Source: Hofstenia miamia
Lineage: Eukaryota > Xenacoelomorpha > Acoela
DNA: 64,000 nucleotides
Direction: 5' to 3'
Assembly (NCBI GenBank): GCA_004352715.1
Contig: SCFE01000101.1
Span: forward strand, 780,291 to 844,290
Position 1 is the first letter of the stretch, and each line of letters begins with the position of its first letter. The notes under the pieces were generated by a model. It saw nothing but the letters and a program-made list of their open reading frames with translations. It did not search any database and had not been told where the DNA came from. Shown piece after piece: positions 23,451-36,227 of this stretch. Position numbers and translations under genes: made by a program.

Positions 23451-26400
23451 CATCCTTGACGATTAGCATATAGTGCAATAAAATTGTCCCTAACACAGTT
23501 CCTTTGGATACTCCGAGATTTGCAATAAGAGTCAAAGCAATATATTTGCCAAAAGATACAATTAAACTACAAACTAAATATACAATATATAATAATAATA
23601 ACTTTGTATGTGGTGAACTTAGTGTAAGAAATCGGTAAATGCTTGTGTCTCCTATTGTGTTTTGTCAGTGTAAGTAATAATGTGAATGTTTTACTTAAAT
23701 CAAGTAAAGCAACAGCAGTGTAAATTTTTGATACAAATGTATCTTAACGTTTAGGCGATGGGTTGAACTGTATCAAATCAGTGTTGGAAACAGGTCAAGT
23801 TTTGAATGGGTCTGACCAAGGTAGAGCAGAGCATGGTTGAGTTTGAAAAATGAAGCAAACTGGGCTCGCACTGACTTGTGGTTAAAAAAATTTTTTCCAA
23901 ACACTGGTTAGGAAATTTGAATTAAAATGCACTTTCAATTTTTAATGCTATCTATAAAAATATTTTAACGCTTATATATCGAGAACCCTGTGATATATTA
24001 TTATCAAATTTTTTTAAAAAATTGTATTACGTGTGCATTATTTACGAGAATGAATTTTGTAAAACTCTCATTAAGACTGATATCTGATAAAGCCTTGCAA
24101 CTATGTAATAAGTACTAGATAAGATTAACAAGTAATTAGACTTCTTTTGCAATACAATTAAGCCTGTAGAATCTTGGATATTGAAATACTGACTTTATTC
24201 ACGTTTTTTGAAAATAGCAAGTCTATCATTTTCAAACTCAATTATTTTCTGAAATTCATTTTTCACCAAAATCAATTTACAGAATTTCTTCATTTTCGAC
24301 TTTTTTATTCACATTTGCTCAAGAAAGATAAAGTTACGATGCATGGTAAGCTGCTAGAGGTAGATTTATTAATGAATTATTCTTCTCAGAGATCATTAAT
24401 ACTGGTTAGACCACAATGAAAAATGTAATTAAAATCTTTTGCATGTAAAATATTTGATTTATAGTCTATTTAATATTTTCATAAATTGGATAGTGCACAA
24501 TATTTTTTAGTTTATAATCTTTAATAAAAATTTCTTTATGTTGTAAAGCATTACTACACATATCGAATTTTCTTGATATATGTATAGTTAGGATTATTAT
24601 TTGCAAATATCTGGTTCAAGATCCGCAGGTAGTTATCAAGCTTATAAAATATTTGTAAAAGTACTTTTTTTAAATGTTCATCAAATATGTAAATGTACCT
24701 ACCAAGTTTACCAAGTAAGAGTTTTATTTTAGAAAAATAACTAACAATCAGTTACTTACACAAACCAAACCGCAAAATTATTTCAAATATTAAATATTGT
24801 ACAAAGCTGATCATATTTGAACTAAATTGACATAAACACCTATAATATATTTATTTGTGAATAATGCAATAATGATTACATGGATATTTGGCTTCACAGG
24901 GTGGGCAAATTGAATAGCTAGGTGGTCAATTAGACACCCAGTTTATTAACAAAAAAGCCTGATTAATATTAGTTATGTAAACAAATTGAAATTTCTTGCA
25001 TAAACTTAGATGCTTCATTGAAAAAGAATGTTTTCATTTGCTTGAGGCATAGAAATATATTGCTTAAATAAAATAACTTACCTCTTAAAAAGTAAAATGG
25101 TTTAAATTTTTATATAATTGTGTGCAAATATAACATTAATTAAGAAATCTAAGATTACTACTTCAAAAACGCATAATTGATTTAGCTTACAAGCCTGCTT
25201 GAGTAATATGATACTAAAATGCAGATACAAAGGCGTACAACTTTTTTGAATGAAGGTTTGTAAAGCTTGTAAGATAGTTTTCATTTTAAGACCTAATGTG
25301 AATCTTCATGATTATCAGCATACCACTAAATCGAGCAGCACAGCAGAAATTATCAATGTATTAGACAATCATGTGATAAAATGTCGTGTGAATGCATGAT
25401 TCATTATATTGAATGTCCACAATTCTCCAAATGTGTAACTACATTCACAAGAAATATCACGGAAACTTTGTTCTATATATTCAAGACAGCAATATAGAAA
25501 ACACATCAAATTTTCAGTGCTAATATAATAACACTTGGCGTTCAAAATGCACCCAAACTGTTGAAATATATATTGAGTCAAATCCAAACATATACATTCA
25601 AAAATGATCGTTCATATATAATTCTAATCTACTGCAATAATATTAAAAAGTCAGGAAGTTTCGACGCAAAAACTTAGAAAGCCTTATGCTATAGAAGCAT
25701 AATTTACTTCTGGGGTGAATTTTTCACCCCAAATGCTGCCGAACTGTTAATGACAATGTTCTAGTATCTCTCATAATTTACGATGTGAAATATAAAACTG
25801 TCTAAGTAAATTTTTATAAAGCAAAATGCAGGTAAAGTCCAAATTTGAAATATCAGTCTGTGAAAGATTCTTCTACTTGAATAAATTTATGAAATTTTTA
25901 AATGTAACACTGTTCTATTTCTAGGGCAAATTTTTACTTTGATTTTTTCTCTTTGTGTACATCTAATTTTTTTCACTTGTTTATAAATTAAATTTGACCC
26001 TGTGACTCAGCATACTCGAAACTTTAAGACGAAGATAGACTAGGTGACCCGGCCACCCATCGCACTTAACCCAGTGGCCCGGTTGCAGCTCCGGACAGGC
26101 TATTTTTCTAAATCTGTCAACAAATCTCTTCTAAAAATTTATTAAGTACATTTGGGAAATTGTGAATAATCTAGAATTAATAAGCTGGGGTAAAAGTAAG
26201 TATTATTAAAATTTTTAATGAATATGAAATAATGAAAATTTCCAGGTATATTGTCAAACATCAATGTTTCGGTTGCTAAGAAACAGAAATTTCATGTAAA
26301 AGTTGTCGAAGGCATTACAACATCAATGCAATTTGAAACCTATTGCATCTAAGAGGCTCAAACAAACGAAAAGCACACTAATTTTAGGAAAATGTAATAT

Positions 26401-27814
26401 ATGAACTTGAGAAAGTTTGGAATCGTTTGAAAATGAAAGGTGACATTGATAACTACAAATGTAAAAGAAGTTTGGAGTGAACTATAGTTTATTAAAAAAA
26501 ACTCGTCTTAGATATGTCATAATGTACATATCTATGCTTGTAGTACTTGTATATTTTGTCAAATTGTAAGAACAAATTAGAAGGACATGTGGTAAAGAGA
26601 TCTTACAGATACTAAGAATTCTCTCCACTAAAAATGTGCTATTTTGTGACTGCGAATATTATGTATTTTAGTTTATTATATTATTTTTAAGTTTTGAACT
26701 TCATTGAATTTGGTGTGCTAAAGCTTTATTGTCATACAAAATAACTTTTTTAAAATGTTATCAAACAATTTCATAGAAAATATTCATAAAGCAATTACAT
26801 ATATGAAGTTCATAGCATTGCCGACAAAAATCTAATGCATAGTAATTTTAAAACTTTAATTCTAAACGAAAGACTTCGCTTCCTAATGTACTGATCAGTT
26901 GGTCAAAATATAATAAATGAAAAGGGCTTACAGGTTTACAATTTCGGCAATGAACTTTTTTCTTTTCGGAATTATATATATATTATGTATTTTCTTCTAA
27001 TGACAAATCAGAAGTACTAAACTCTAATCGAATAAGAATCCACCACAAAATTTCTACAATTTCTGTTTTCTCAATCGATGAATACATTTTTTAAATCTGA
27101 TCCTGCTTAAATATCTTAGATTTGAACCTGGCTCTACTGTGGCACCCAATTTACAATATTGGGTAATCAAAATAGTACCCGAAGCATTTATCATTATTTA
27201 GAATATGTAATATTTCTGCTTGGTTCTAATCATTTTCTCGTCTGTTAAATATGCTATATCTCTACAACAATCACTTACGTCCTAACTCATTTTTCAATTG
27301 TTGATAAACAAGTATATTTATTGCTCATTTGGGGAAAAAAGCATTTATGAAATCCATTGGTAGTTTTGGACTGCTAAATATAATCTACATAATTTTATAA
27401 ATAAAATAGAATTGCTGAGTAATATTGTACAACAAAAAAGCTTGTACTAAGTATTATCTTTTGACATCACACATTATTTTTCAGTTTCCATGCTTCACTA
27501 ATTTTTACCTAAAAATCCAGTGAACAAGTATGAGTGAATAGCCTGGCAAAACGTTACCGTTTCTTCAGTTTTGTTTCAATTCTTATGCCTTGCAAGATAT
27601 ATTTCAGAATTTTGGGGAATATGTTACAGTGAAAAATGACATTTCATAGTTATAAAATTACATCTTTTCAAATATTTCACTTTTTAGAAATTTTGCCTTA
27701 GCGTGGTAATAATATTATATAAATGCATGCATAACATTTAGTTTGGTTAAATATACAAACTTTGACTGATTTTAAGTAAATGCACAAATTTTACTTTGGG
27801 AAAATATTGCAGCT
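23451..27814. other. Long AT-rich non-coding region
   Basis: No gene is recognised. A perfect 9-bp stem hairpin (TGGGGTGAA-TTT-TTCACCCCA) lies at 25711-25731. A GC-rich island at about 26046-26098 (ACCCGGCCACCC to AGCTCCGGACAGG) stands out from the AT-rich flanks and resembles a transposon end. Otherwise only A/T-rich sequence with small random frames is visible. Confidence 0.4.
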
Positions 27815-28009
27815 GTGATAATAGCTTACGTATTTCATCATGCTGTTCCTTGGCTATTGGGAAAGCATTCTTCTTCTGCCCTAAAAATTGACCGTATACT
27901 ACATCGTGCTCTTTGTTGGGTCTACCGTTTAGATGAATTTACGCTCTCAACAGCTGTTGTGGAGCTAATATTGTCAAGGAGCGTAAAATACGCGCAAAAT
28001 CAGCGTTAA
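27815..28009 (+). pseudogene. Possible LINE ORF2 C-terminal relic
   Basis: The 64-codon frame contains KIDRILHRALCWVYRLD followed by an ELILSRSVK block. This resembles the region after the RT domain of CR1/Jockey-type LINEs (pattern 'iqnraLRwiyrl...ELgllpv'). The similarity is weak, there is no RT core nearby, and no 3' tail can be fixed. Confidence 0.3.
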
Positions 28010-29309
28010 ATGTTACTTGGGTTCCCCCAATCACCTTTAATTCTCGTTCATCCAAATATCCATCTTTTAAATTTCTTTTAATTCATAAAATAAAATCATT
28101 TCATAACTACTTTTTTCGTATCATTGCTTTAATTAATTAATTTCAAAATCTAGATATTGAACTTTGAGCACGTCCTTCTAAATTTAAATCTAATATCCTA
28201 ACTTTTCTTCTAAACTCTTTGCTTTCTACTGGAATCTTATGTAAATGTAGTCTCCTTCCATTCTGCAATTGTCACAAAAGCCTTACTTCTTCTAATATTT
28301 TCATTATTTTCTTTAATTTTGGTTTTTTATTGTTATACCATTTAAAGGTAAAATTCATTATTATTATTATTTTTTGTGTTCCAATTAGAATTTCTCCTAA
28401 ACAAATATATTGCAATATTATTTTGATGAAATTCTGAGAATGAATATTCGAAAACCACAATAATACTTCCTTTGTGTAGTGTGATCCAAGCTGGATCTTA
28501 ATTTCCAGTAACCATGAAAAAAAAATTATCAATTTATTCAAGTGATTATTCGAGTTTGTAAAATATTTTGTTAGTGCATACACCTGGTGCAACACTTAGT
28601 TTTAATGAAATAATTATATGAATTATTCTAGGCAGAAGTATAACTGCATTGAAAACTAATTAATGTTTATCTTCAGCAGAATATTGATAAGTAATGTACA
28701 AAGTAAATAATCTTTCCTAACGCGCGTTTACATTTAATATTAGTATCTTTAGAATGGGCTCAACAGTATTTCATCACCCCCTGTATATACTATATAACTT
28801 TATAAATTTGCTGTTTAATGGGAAGGGTGGTTTTAATAGCATTAACAAATAATAATAGTATTCACAAAATTATTTCTGCAATTTGCAACAAAGCAATCAA
28901 TTCAACTATGAAATCTCATAACAAACAAACAATTTTAATTTTGTAAGCAGATAAAGCACAATTCAGGTAAAATTTGCAATTCAATTATCTTTTGTGTAGA
29001 ACCAAAATTGAGCTTTTCACATGAAAAAATCAATTTGTAGGAAAGCCATTAATGAAGCTTGACAATATTTTCCTAAGTGCTGTTTGAATTTCCATGCGCT
29101 ACTTAATAAATGTAGTATGCTCATATTATTTCTTTGCTTATCCAAAAGATTCAAAAGTTGATCTTTGTTATGTTTCTTAACCTTAAACTACTTGATGTCC
29201 ACTTTAAAGGACAAGGCGTTTTTCGACATTTACAAAGAATTCTGTCAAAACCTATTAGCAAATTCGAAAATCATGAAGCATGGGCAGGTTTATTGAGGAA
29301 CACATTAGG
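28010..29309. other. AT-rich non-coding sequence
   Basis: No gene, RNA or repeat structure is recognised. Confidence 0.4.
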
Positions 29310-29340
29310 ATAGCCAGGATTTGCGTTCGGGGGGGGGGAC
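29310..29340 (+). mobile_element. Transposon-end-like sequence with G-run
   Basis: ATAGCCAGGATTTGCGTTCG followed by ten Gs matches the look of animal hAT-like termini (TAGCCAGGATTTnCGTTnGGGGG). A single N at 29460 shows uncertain sequence nearby. No matching inverted end was found, so the element cannot be delimited. Confidence 0.35.
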
Positions 29341-29827
29341 CATAATTTGTTAAATTTCAATATAATTTATCATTATGATCATATATCCTGTAATCTTATC
29401 CATTTACTTTGTTTATGATTTCGTATTTTGAATTCGTTTAATTTAAAATATAAAATTTGNGGTCAGGGGAATCTTGGGTATTTCTGTGGTTTCTTCGGAA
29501 GCTTGATGTTGATCATTGCATGAATCCGACCGACAACGTTTTGAAGCAGGCTGGTTTGAAAAGAATTCCAGAATATAACGCGCTTCATACTAAAAAGAAA
29601 CAAATAATAGTATGAGTTAGAATCGTAAATAATATGGATTACTATTACAAAGCAATTTAAAATTTTTGAAAAATGTTAATTTCTCTCCATACCTAATGTT
29701 CATATATTTAAATGTTTGGAGCCCATGGAAGAAACAAAGAATCCTGATTGTTTCAAAACCCATTGAGGTGTGCACTTATAAGTTTTCTAGCATTAAAAAT
29801 TTTCAGAAATCATCAGGTTGCTTAATG

Positions 29828-30060
29828 TTAATAATCAGGGCTTCTGCAACTTAATATTAAAATTTTCATTTTTTGATGATGTTGATGCATGTAAATTTCT
29901 GACATTAGATGACCTGAGGGATATTCATTGATCCCAGTTACAAAATGGAGCTTAGTTTCCCCGATGTAAGAAATATTGCATTCATCACAATTATATTTAT
30001 AAACAAATGAAGAAATTTTCTTTGATATATAGTATATATTAAGGTATCGCAAAAAAATTG
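29828..30060 (-). pseudogene. Penelope-like element GIY-YIG endonuclease relic
   Basis: Penelope-like retroelements carry a GIY-YIG endonuclease after their RT. The minus-strand frame reads FVYKYNCDECNISYIGETKL, the hallmark 'VYkc.C..C...YIGeT.r' in which the CxxC pair precedes the YIG motif. It continues with a decayed R.nEH block (GINEYPSGH) and then ILSCRSPDY, resembling the downstream 'iLdrs.nY..R' segment. The catalytic arginine and glutamate-histidine positions are altered and the frame ends after 74 codons. No RT is readable upstream, so it is a 5'-truncated dead copy. Confidence 0.7.
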
Positions 30061-30351
30061 TTTTGAAAAAACCGTCAGTTTTAGATGACTTGGTTAAAGC
30101 TTAGAGGCAATTTTTACAATTTCTTGAAATTTTTTTCCGAAATATTTCCCGTGTATATATACTAAGCTTGACAGACCCAAACTTGCTTAGAATTATGCAA
30201 TAGAAGAGCTTACATAAATTCTTTTAAATTATTTCGTTGAGGACTAGATGTATGTCGTTGTAAGCTCACACACCTTCCCCGAGGGCCTTACGTTCACTTA
30301 CACAATCTATATTGAGCTTCGAAAGTGAGTTATTATCCTTATAAAGAGCGT

Positions 30352-30665
30352 TATCTAAAGGTAGGCATTGGGCGTGACAGCAAGACAATGCACCACGTCA
30401 CACATCCAAAATATCAAATAATTGAATTTTTTGAAATTTCTACGACTTTGTATTTCCACCCACTTAGCTCACTTGATATTCATCCTATGGACTTTTTTGT
30501 ATTGGGCGGAATTGAGCGACAAACTAAAAAAACTCAATGCAAAAGTAAAAATGGTTTGATTGAACGAGTCACTCAGGATTTTATGCTATTACCAGGACTT
30601 CAAGTTGTACGCAATTGCTCATGCTTCCGGTCTTTATAGAGGCTTTCATTGCGATAAGAGAAGAT
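30352..30665 (+). pseudogene. Tc1/mariner-like transposase C-terminal relic
   Basis: The frame carries the end of a mariner-type DDD/E transposase. VGIGRDSKTMHHV corresponds to the 'fqQDgAPaH' block with the second catalytic aspartate. 33 residues on, LDIHPMDFFVLGGIERQTKK corresponds to 'SPDLNPmDyfvWgvvEr.t'. LQVVRNCSCFRS then corresponds to 'l.raC.rFr.Rieavi', continuing in another frame as FIEAFIAIREDLL. The C-terminal frameshift, the altered residues around the first block and the missing N-terminus show it is dead. Inverted repeats were not found. Confidence 0.75.
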
Positions 30666-30800
30666 TTATTGTATAAAACTAATGTTTATTTCTTTCATAC
30701 TAATTAGGAGTGCGCTATTCGGATTGGATAAAGGGGTGTTCTGCTCTGAAGAATCAAATATTGAATTTGTAAATAAAAAGCTCCATATAATTTGAAATAA

Positions 30801-30844
<44 letters not shown>

Positions 30845-30871
30845 TATTATTATTATTATTTTCATTATTAT
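30801..30871 (+). repeat. (ATT)n microsatellite
   Basis: About 23 ATT units with a few interruptions (ATG near 30841, TTC near 30861). Confidence 0.95.
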
Positions 30872-31034
30872 CCCCGAACGAGACAATAAGCTCGTAGAAC
30901 TACAAAATGCGCCATAGTTCGATATTGCACAAAGACAACTAAATGTAGCCAGTACATAATGGTTTGAAGATCAGCCTCAAGTGGTGGATATAAAAATATA
31001 ACTGTAGTTAGTGAAGCTGATCTTTTCGATTTAG

Positions 31035-31450
31035 TTATGAGCAGTTCTACTAAAACGTTTGATACTGATCCTGGCCTACTCTTTTTACTAAGCGATGGAT
31101 AAATCTTCTATTGTTAGTGATTTGTTTAGTTATTAATGCCGCTGTACAGCAAGCTCAATTACCTATTAGTTGAAGCGTGTCTGTGTTACACCTTTCCTAA
31201 AGAAATCCAATGTTGATAAACACAATCTCAAAAGTTATCGCCCTGTTTCTTGATTATATTTTCTCTTTAAATGTTTGGAAAGGGTTGCATATAAGCAATT
31301 ACTTACATACTTGATGAAAATAACCTTCTTCCTCGGATTCAAAGTGCATATCGCCCTCTTCACAGTTGTGAAATGGCTCTCCCCAGAGTCCAACATGAAA
31401 TTGTGTGCGCTGCTTCTATATATCACGATCACAATTTCTTATATTAAGAA
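31035..31450 (+). pseudogene. CR1/L2-like LINE reverse-transcriptase relic
   Basis: Shifted plus-strand frames give the N-terminal RT blocks of a CR1/L2-type LINE in order. They are SSTKTFDTDPGLLFLL (family 'SSCELDPIPT.LL'), then a VTPFLKKSN-like block, LKSYRPVS, a KCLERV-like stretch, LLTYL with a decayed ENNLLPRIQSAYRPLHSCE, then ALPRVQHEIVCA. This matches the RT1-RT2 region ending in 'QSAYRp.HSTETALlrv.ND'. The catalytic core (AFD, YADD) is missing. It is a separate family from the LINE at 15.5 kb, whose equivalent motif is IDPKQFGG. Confidence 0.8.
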
Positions 31451-32487
31451 TAAAATATATATCTCTTTGAAAAATTGCAACTTAGGTCGCATGTGATCTA
31501 TCATATGTGAAAGCATCTCACGCCTAATGCTACTGTTAGACTATGACTATAATTGCAATGCAGTCTAACGACTTACTGGGATGCAATTTTGTAATTACTT
31601 TTATTACCAATGACATAGTCCAACCGAAGCCTTCCGAACAGCAGAAAGTAGTTGTTGTTGCATATGTCCTATTATAAATTTAGTAAGATCTACATTGCTT
31701 AGAAAAACATTTTCTTAATTTTAAGTAATAAAATATGAATTTTCTATTTGGTAAAATACAATATAATTATTCAGAGAAAACAAGTCAATCAAGCATATAT
31801 TTCAACAAATTTCTTTAAAAGTATGTATTAAACATCATGTAAATTTGAATAATCAATTAAATTAGTTAAAAAATGTTTGAATGTTAAGTATTAAGCACTT
31901 ATATATAATGCAAATCTTATATATTAATGTAAAAACAATTTATGCATATAAAACTAAAAATGCATTTTTTGAAATCTATTAAAATTTCACCTTAAATTGT
32001 GATGTTTATAAAAATAACAAAATATGATTGCTAAAAAAACTTGAGTAAAAAATATAACTAAGCACATTTAATCGTTAGTTCAAATGCATTTACACTGAGT
32101 AAAACATTGGGTAACTTTATTGCAATAAATTAAACAAAAATTACTTAAGTATAAAATGTCTTTCTTGCTGTGCGGTAAATCAAGCAACCTGTGATGTTAG
32201 TTCCAGAGATACATTGAATTTACCGCAATTCAATCATAGGAATGTAATTAGAGGTAATATTCAATATATAATCGTAGCATTGAATACCTTCTACCACAGA
32301 CTGTTCAGCAATTTTATTGCAAGTTGAATTCCATGCAAATACCGTGTTACAATAAATATTGATAAACAAAACTACTTATAATTTCTATTTTTAGAGATCT
32401 TTGTTCCTCTTCACATACACCAGGATTGGATTATTTCATTATGAAATGCATATTTCTTTGAAAAATTCACAATTTCAAAAGCTCGTT
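31451..32487. other. AT-rich non-coding sequence
   Basis: No gene or mobile-element motif is recognised. Confidence 0.4.
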
Positions 32488-32655
32488 CAGGGACGCGAGA
32501 ATGATTTAAATATTGGGGGCATCTGTGAACTGAAGTAGATCCATTTTCAATTTTTTGTTAAAACTTTTTGAATCTTCATATTTTTTTCGATTTTTCGCAA
32601 TTGTTTGGGGGGGTTGGGCAACTGCCCCTTTTGCCCACTATTTCTCGCGTCCTTG
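32488..32655. mobile_element. 168-bp MITE with CAGGGACGCGAGA ends (hAT-type)
   Basis: The left end reads CAGGGACGCGAGAATGA and the inverted right end reads CAAGGACGCGAGAAATA, 13 of the first 14 positions matching. Flanking 8-mers AGCTCGTT (left) and CTCTCGTT (right) agree at six of eight positions, fitting an aged 8-bp hAT target duplication. No coding frame lies inside. A G-rich block follows the left end, with its C-rich complement before the right end. The right end is duplicated downstream (see the 50-bp tandem repeat). Confidence 0.65.
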
Positions 32656-32713
32656 CTCTCGTTTTGGGCAACTGCCCCTTTTGCCCACTATTTCTCGCGT
32701 CCTTGCTCTCGTT
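32614..32713 (+). repeat. Exact 50-bp tandem duplication
   Basis: 32614-32663 and 32664-32713 are identical. Each copy starts TTGGGCAACTGCCCC and ends with the MITE right terminus plus its target-site flank. Perfect identity points to a recent slip or unequal exchange, or to an assembly duplication. Confidence 0.95.
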
Positions 32714-33062
32714 CAATGTTCTATATATAAATAATTTCTGATTTTAAATATAAAATGTGTATTTCTAAAGTTTATGAACGTTTGCACGCTCCTTTTGTAT
32801 ATCAAGGCATTCCTTTTATTAATTTAATAGCATAAGCATTGATATGCTGTCTCTATATACTATATGTTGGATGGCAAAGCCTTAAGAATGTTATATGCCA
32901 TAATTTAATGTAAGCTCAGTGGGTTTTCCAATAAGTTTGTCATTTTTTTGACATGATTTACTTAATTCAAAGCATTTACCAACAGTACAAGCAATGGAGT
33001 CAATATATTATAAATTTGATCTAGTCATCCAGCCATATTTTCTTTTATGGATTTTTATAATA

Positions 33063-33094
<32 letters not shown>

Positions 33095-33236
33095 NNNNNN
33101 NNNNNNNNNNNNNNNNNNNNNNNNNNNNNNNNNNNNNNNNNNNNNNNNNNNNNNNNNNNNNNNNNNNNNNNNNNNNNNNNNNNNNNNNNNNNNNNNNNNN
33201 NNNNNNNNNNNNNNNNNNNNNNATATATATATATAT
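33063..33236. repeat. TA microsatellite split by a 128-N gap
   Basis: TA tracts at 33063-33094 and 33223-33236 flank Ns 33095-33222. The true length of the tract is unknown. Open frames across it are artefacts. Confidence 0.95.
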
Positions 33237-36009
33237 AATGAAAGACAATTCTTTCAACATTATTGTAAAATACTATATATTTATTTTTCTTATACATATT
33301 TATAATTAACTCGTAAACTTTTGAACTGTAATCTATTTTACAAATTTATTTTTTGAGTGTTTTTTTTTAATTTGACCGTCCAATCCTTGTGCAGGCAGGA
33401 CGGGTGCGAAGTCAGAGGTCGGGAGGGTGGAAAGAAGTGAAGTTGAAAAATTGACGCATAAATTACAAATATACCCATTGCCTTAGAGAATTATTTTGGT
33501 GGATTGATATCAAATATTATTGAGTAAGTAAATAAAACTGAAAAGTTGATTTAAAGCAATACTAAAAATCTTAAAAAATGGTTAGAAATGTCACAATCTC
33601 ATAAAATATTAAATGATATATTAAGATTATCCCAAATTGCACAGTAATTGAATGTTTGTAGTTTTGTAAATGAATTGGAAGATGCTTTGTTCTTCAAGGT
33701 CATGATAAAAATCAAAGAACAAAAATGGTGCTTATGGATTAGTCATGGAAATAAGATCTAAGCGTTTTGAGAATGTATGCTGATGTTTTGAACTTTGATG
33801 TGATTATGTGAACTAGCTAATAAATTGTAAATTACGATAAATAATGTATCATTGCTATTTGTACAAAATACAGAAACTGAAAAATCTAATGATTCTTCAG
33901 CAAACTTTTCAAATGTAAAACGACAATGTACGTATTAAACGATCCCCATGCCCATATATATTTCAATTAAGAAGTATAGAAGAAACTATTTCATTACAGA
34001 AACCTCATGATGACACCAAAAACGAATTTCAATTTGGTGTAGAAATGATATTATTTAAACACTGTACATTTATCAAAAAACAATTTATTGATAGTTAATT
34101 TATAAAGTACTTTGATAATAAATAAATATTTCCAATGAGATGTATTTGATTTTAAGCTGCTTAGGAATTTTTAACAATTTTTTTGGTTTCTGGAAAAAAA
34201 TAGAAATGTATATAACTCACAGAGCTATTCAAAATATGGAGGCACCACAAGATAGAACAGTGCCTCGTCTTTTATTTTAAATTGCTATCTGTCCTAGTCT
34301 CATTGAGGCGCCGCAACCTCTGACCTTGTGCATGCCTCGAGTTTAGCTAGTCTATCTACAAAAGCAAAATAGTTAAAACTAGTTGTTGCTCGACTTCTGA
34401 ATACCTGAACATTAGGAATTTTCAGCGAACAGTCTTTAATGTGTTTAGGTACTTCAACCACAACAATAAATTTTAGTAACATTTTCTACGTTATGTTCTG
34501 CCACATTCACAAATAATTGTTTTCACATCTAACGATTTCCATATTTCATAATAGGTTTGTAAAAAATTGCTTGAAACACATGGAGAAGGACATTAGGATT
34601 TTCAGTTTAAATATTTTATCTAAAATCAGTTGAAAATTACAAATAAATTCACATAAACATTTCTTTCTGAACAATAATTTTTTCTCATCTAATGAATCTT
34701 TTTATCACACTACATGGAATAAATAAGGAGAAAATGATCTAGGAAATTGTAGGCCCAACTCTTGAATAGCTAAGAGAAAGTTGAAATTGTCGTTATTTAA
34801 TTATGACTAGGAAAAGTTATATTTATTTCAACAAATCAATCGTCTGGTTCTGTATTTATGACTGAATTTTTACTAGATTGCTGTAAAGTTTATACTAATC
34901 TTAATTTGGTTAACCTTTTTGCGCATCGAAAACTATAAAGCATGACATTTTTTAATCCAATTTCAATCAACTATAATAAAAAATTAATTAAATGATATTT
35001 TGACCCTGTTGTGGAGAGTGCATCAAGTGCAAACAATTTGATTTTTCTAAAATAAATTTACTGTTGAAATTTCATTTACAGAGAATCCCAACAATATAGA
35101 ATTGTCAAAAATACATAAAAATTATAATATAAAATATTAGAAATATACACATTTTGTTCTATCTGACTATCATTCACAATATGATCCCTAATAATGAATT
35201 AAATCGTTCGTTCTAACAGATTCATCATTTTCTACTATACCAAATCATCAAAATAAGTTAGAACATACTTTATGCATTTAATGTGAGATAAAACATTTGA
35301 GGAGTATGTTTTGATAAATCAAATTAGTTAGAAAATACATTTTAAATTTTAACTAAGCAATTTCAATTGTTTGCAGTTGATAAAAATAGTATATGTTCAA
35401 TGATGGCAAAATATAGTGAAAATATTGAATATTGATAACTTTGCAAAATCCTAATTTACTATAAATTGAAATAATAAATTTTTTCACCAAAATTATGCTT
35501 TTCAAATACAAGCAATTTTTAGATTCGAAGTTATAAAAAATGTGTATTGTAGAAACATAGATTTATGTTTTTACTCAATATTTGTGGTTTGGCTTCATGA
35601 TGTCATTACTCAACTTTGGTATTTATGATTTTGAAGTTGAACTTCGTATTTTATCAGAACGTGTAAAATAAGATAAGTGCACTGTCTTATTGGACTAGAT
35701 ATTAGCAATCCTTAATTGTTTATGCATACTGAACTTCAAATCAACTACATCATAATGAAATGAAAATTGGATTAAAAATTAAGCCTCAATTTTAATAAAT
35801 ATCATAAAAAATTTAGGCTATGTTGCTCAAATATTTTTCAAAGGGTTAAGAAATAGAATGTATTTAGCCTTAAATTGCCTTTGGCAATAGACTTTTACTA
35901 TATAAAAATCTTTAGTAAATTATCGTAGAAGTCCATGCTTTGACCCAGCGACCTCTGTCCTTTTGAAGGTTAAAATATCTTTCATGTAGGAATAGTAATT
36001 GCGATGAAT
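33237..36009. other. AT-rich non-coding sequence
   Basis: No convincing gene is seen. A GC-richer pocket lies at about 33376-33440 (GACCGTCC to GGAGGGTGGAAAG). A small inverted pair GAGGCAC/GTGCCTC lies at about 34240-34266. Confidence 0.4.
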
Positions 36010-36013
36010 TTAA

Positions 36014-36227
36014 CACTAGAAAGTCTGAGTGGTCAAATTTGACCACTTTGCACACCTTAAATGCCTTTGTAATGCCTCATGTAATGAGAATTTAAATAGA
36101 AAAACAGCTTATTTTGTTTTTCCGATACTTTTCTTTCATTCGATCTTGTTTTCGTTAGTTTTACTTGAATGCCTCAATTCTGACACATGCATGAATTTAA
36201 GATATAGAATCGTTGGACTTTCTAGTG
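36014..36227. mobile_element. 214-bp piggyBac-type MITE with TTAA target duplication
   Basis: Perfect 12-bp terminal inverted repeats (CACTAGAAAGTC at 36014-36025 and its inverse at 36216-36227) are flanked on both sides by TTAA (36010-36013 and 36228-36231), the diagnostic piggyBac target site. Just inside the left end lies an 18-bp perfect palindrome, GTGGTCAAATTTGACCAC (36029-36046), a common subterminal motif in this superfamily. No transposase fits in 214 bp, so it is non-autonomous. The 137-codon open frame that starts inside it and runs past its right end is chance. Confidence 0.88.
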
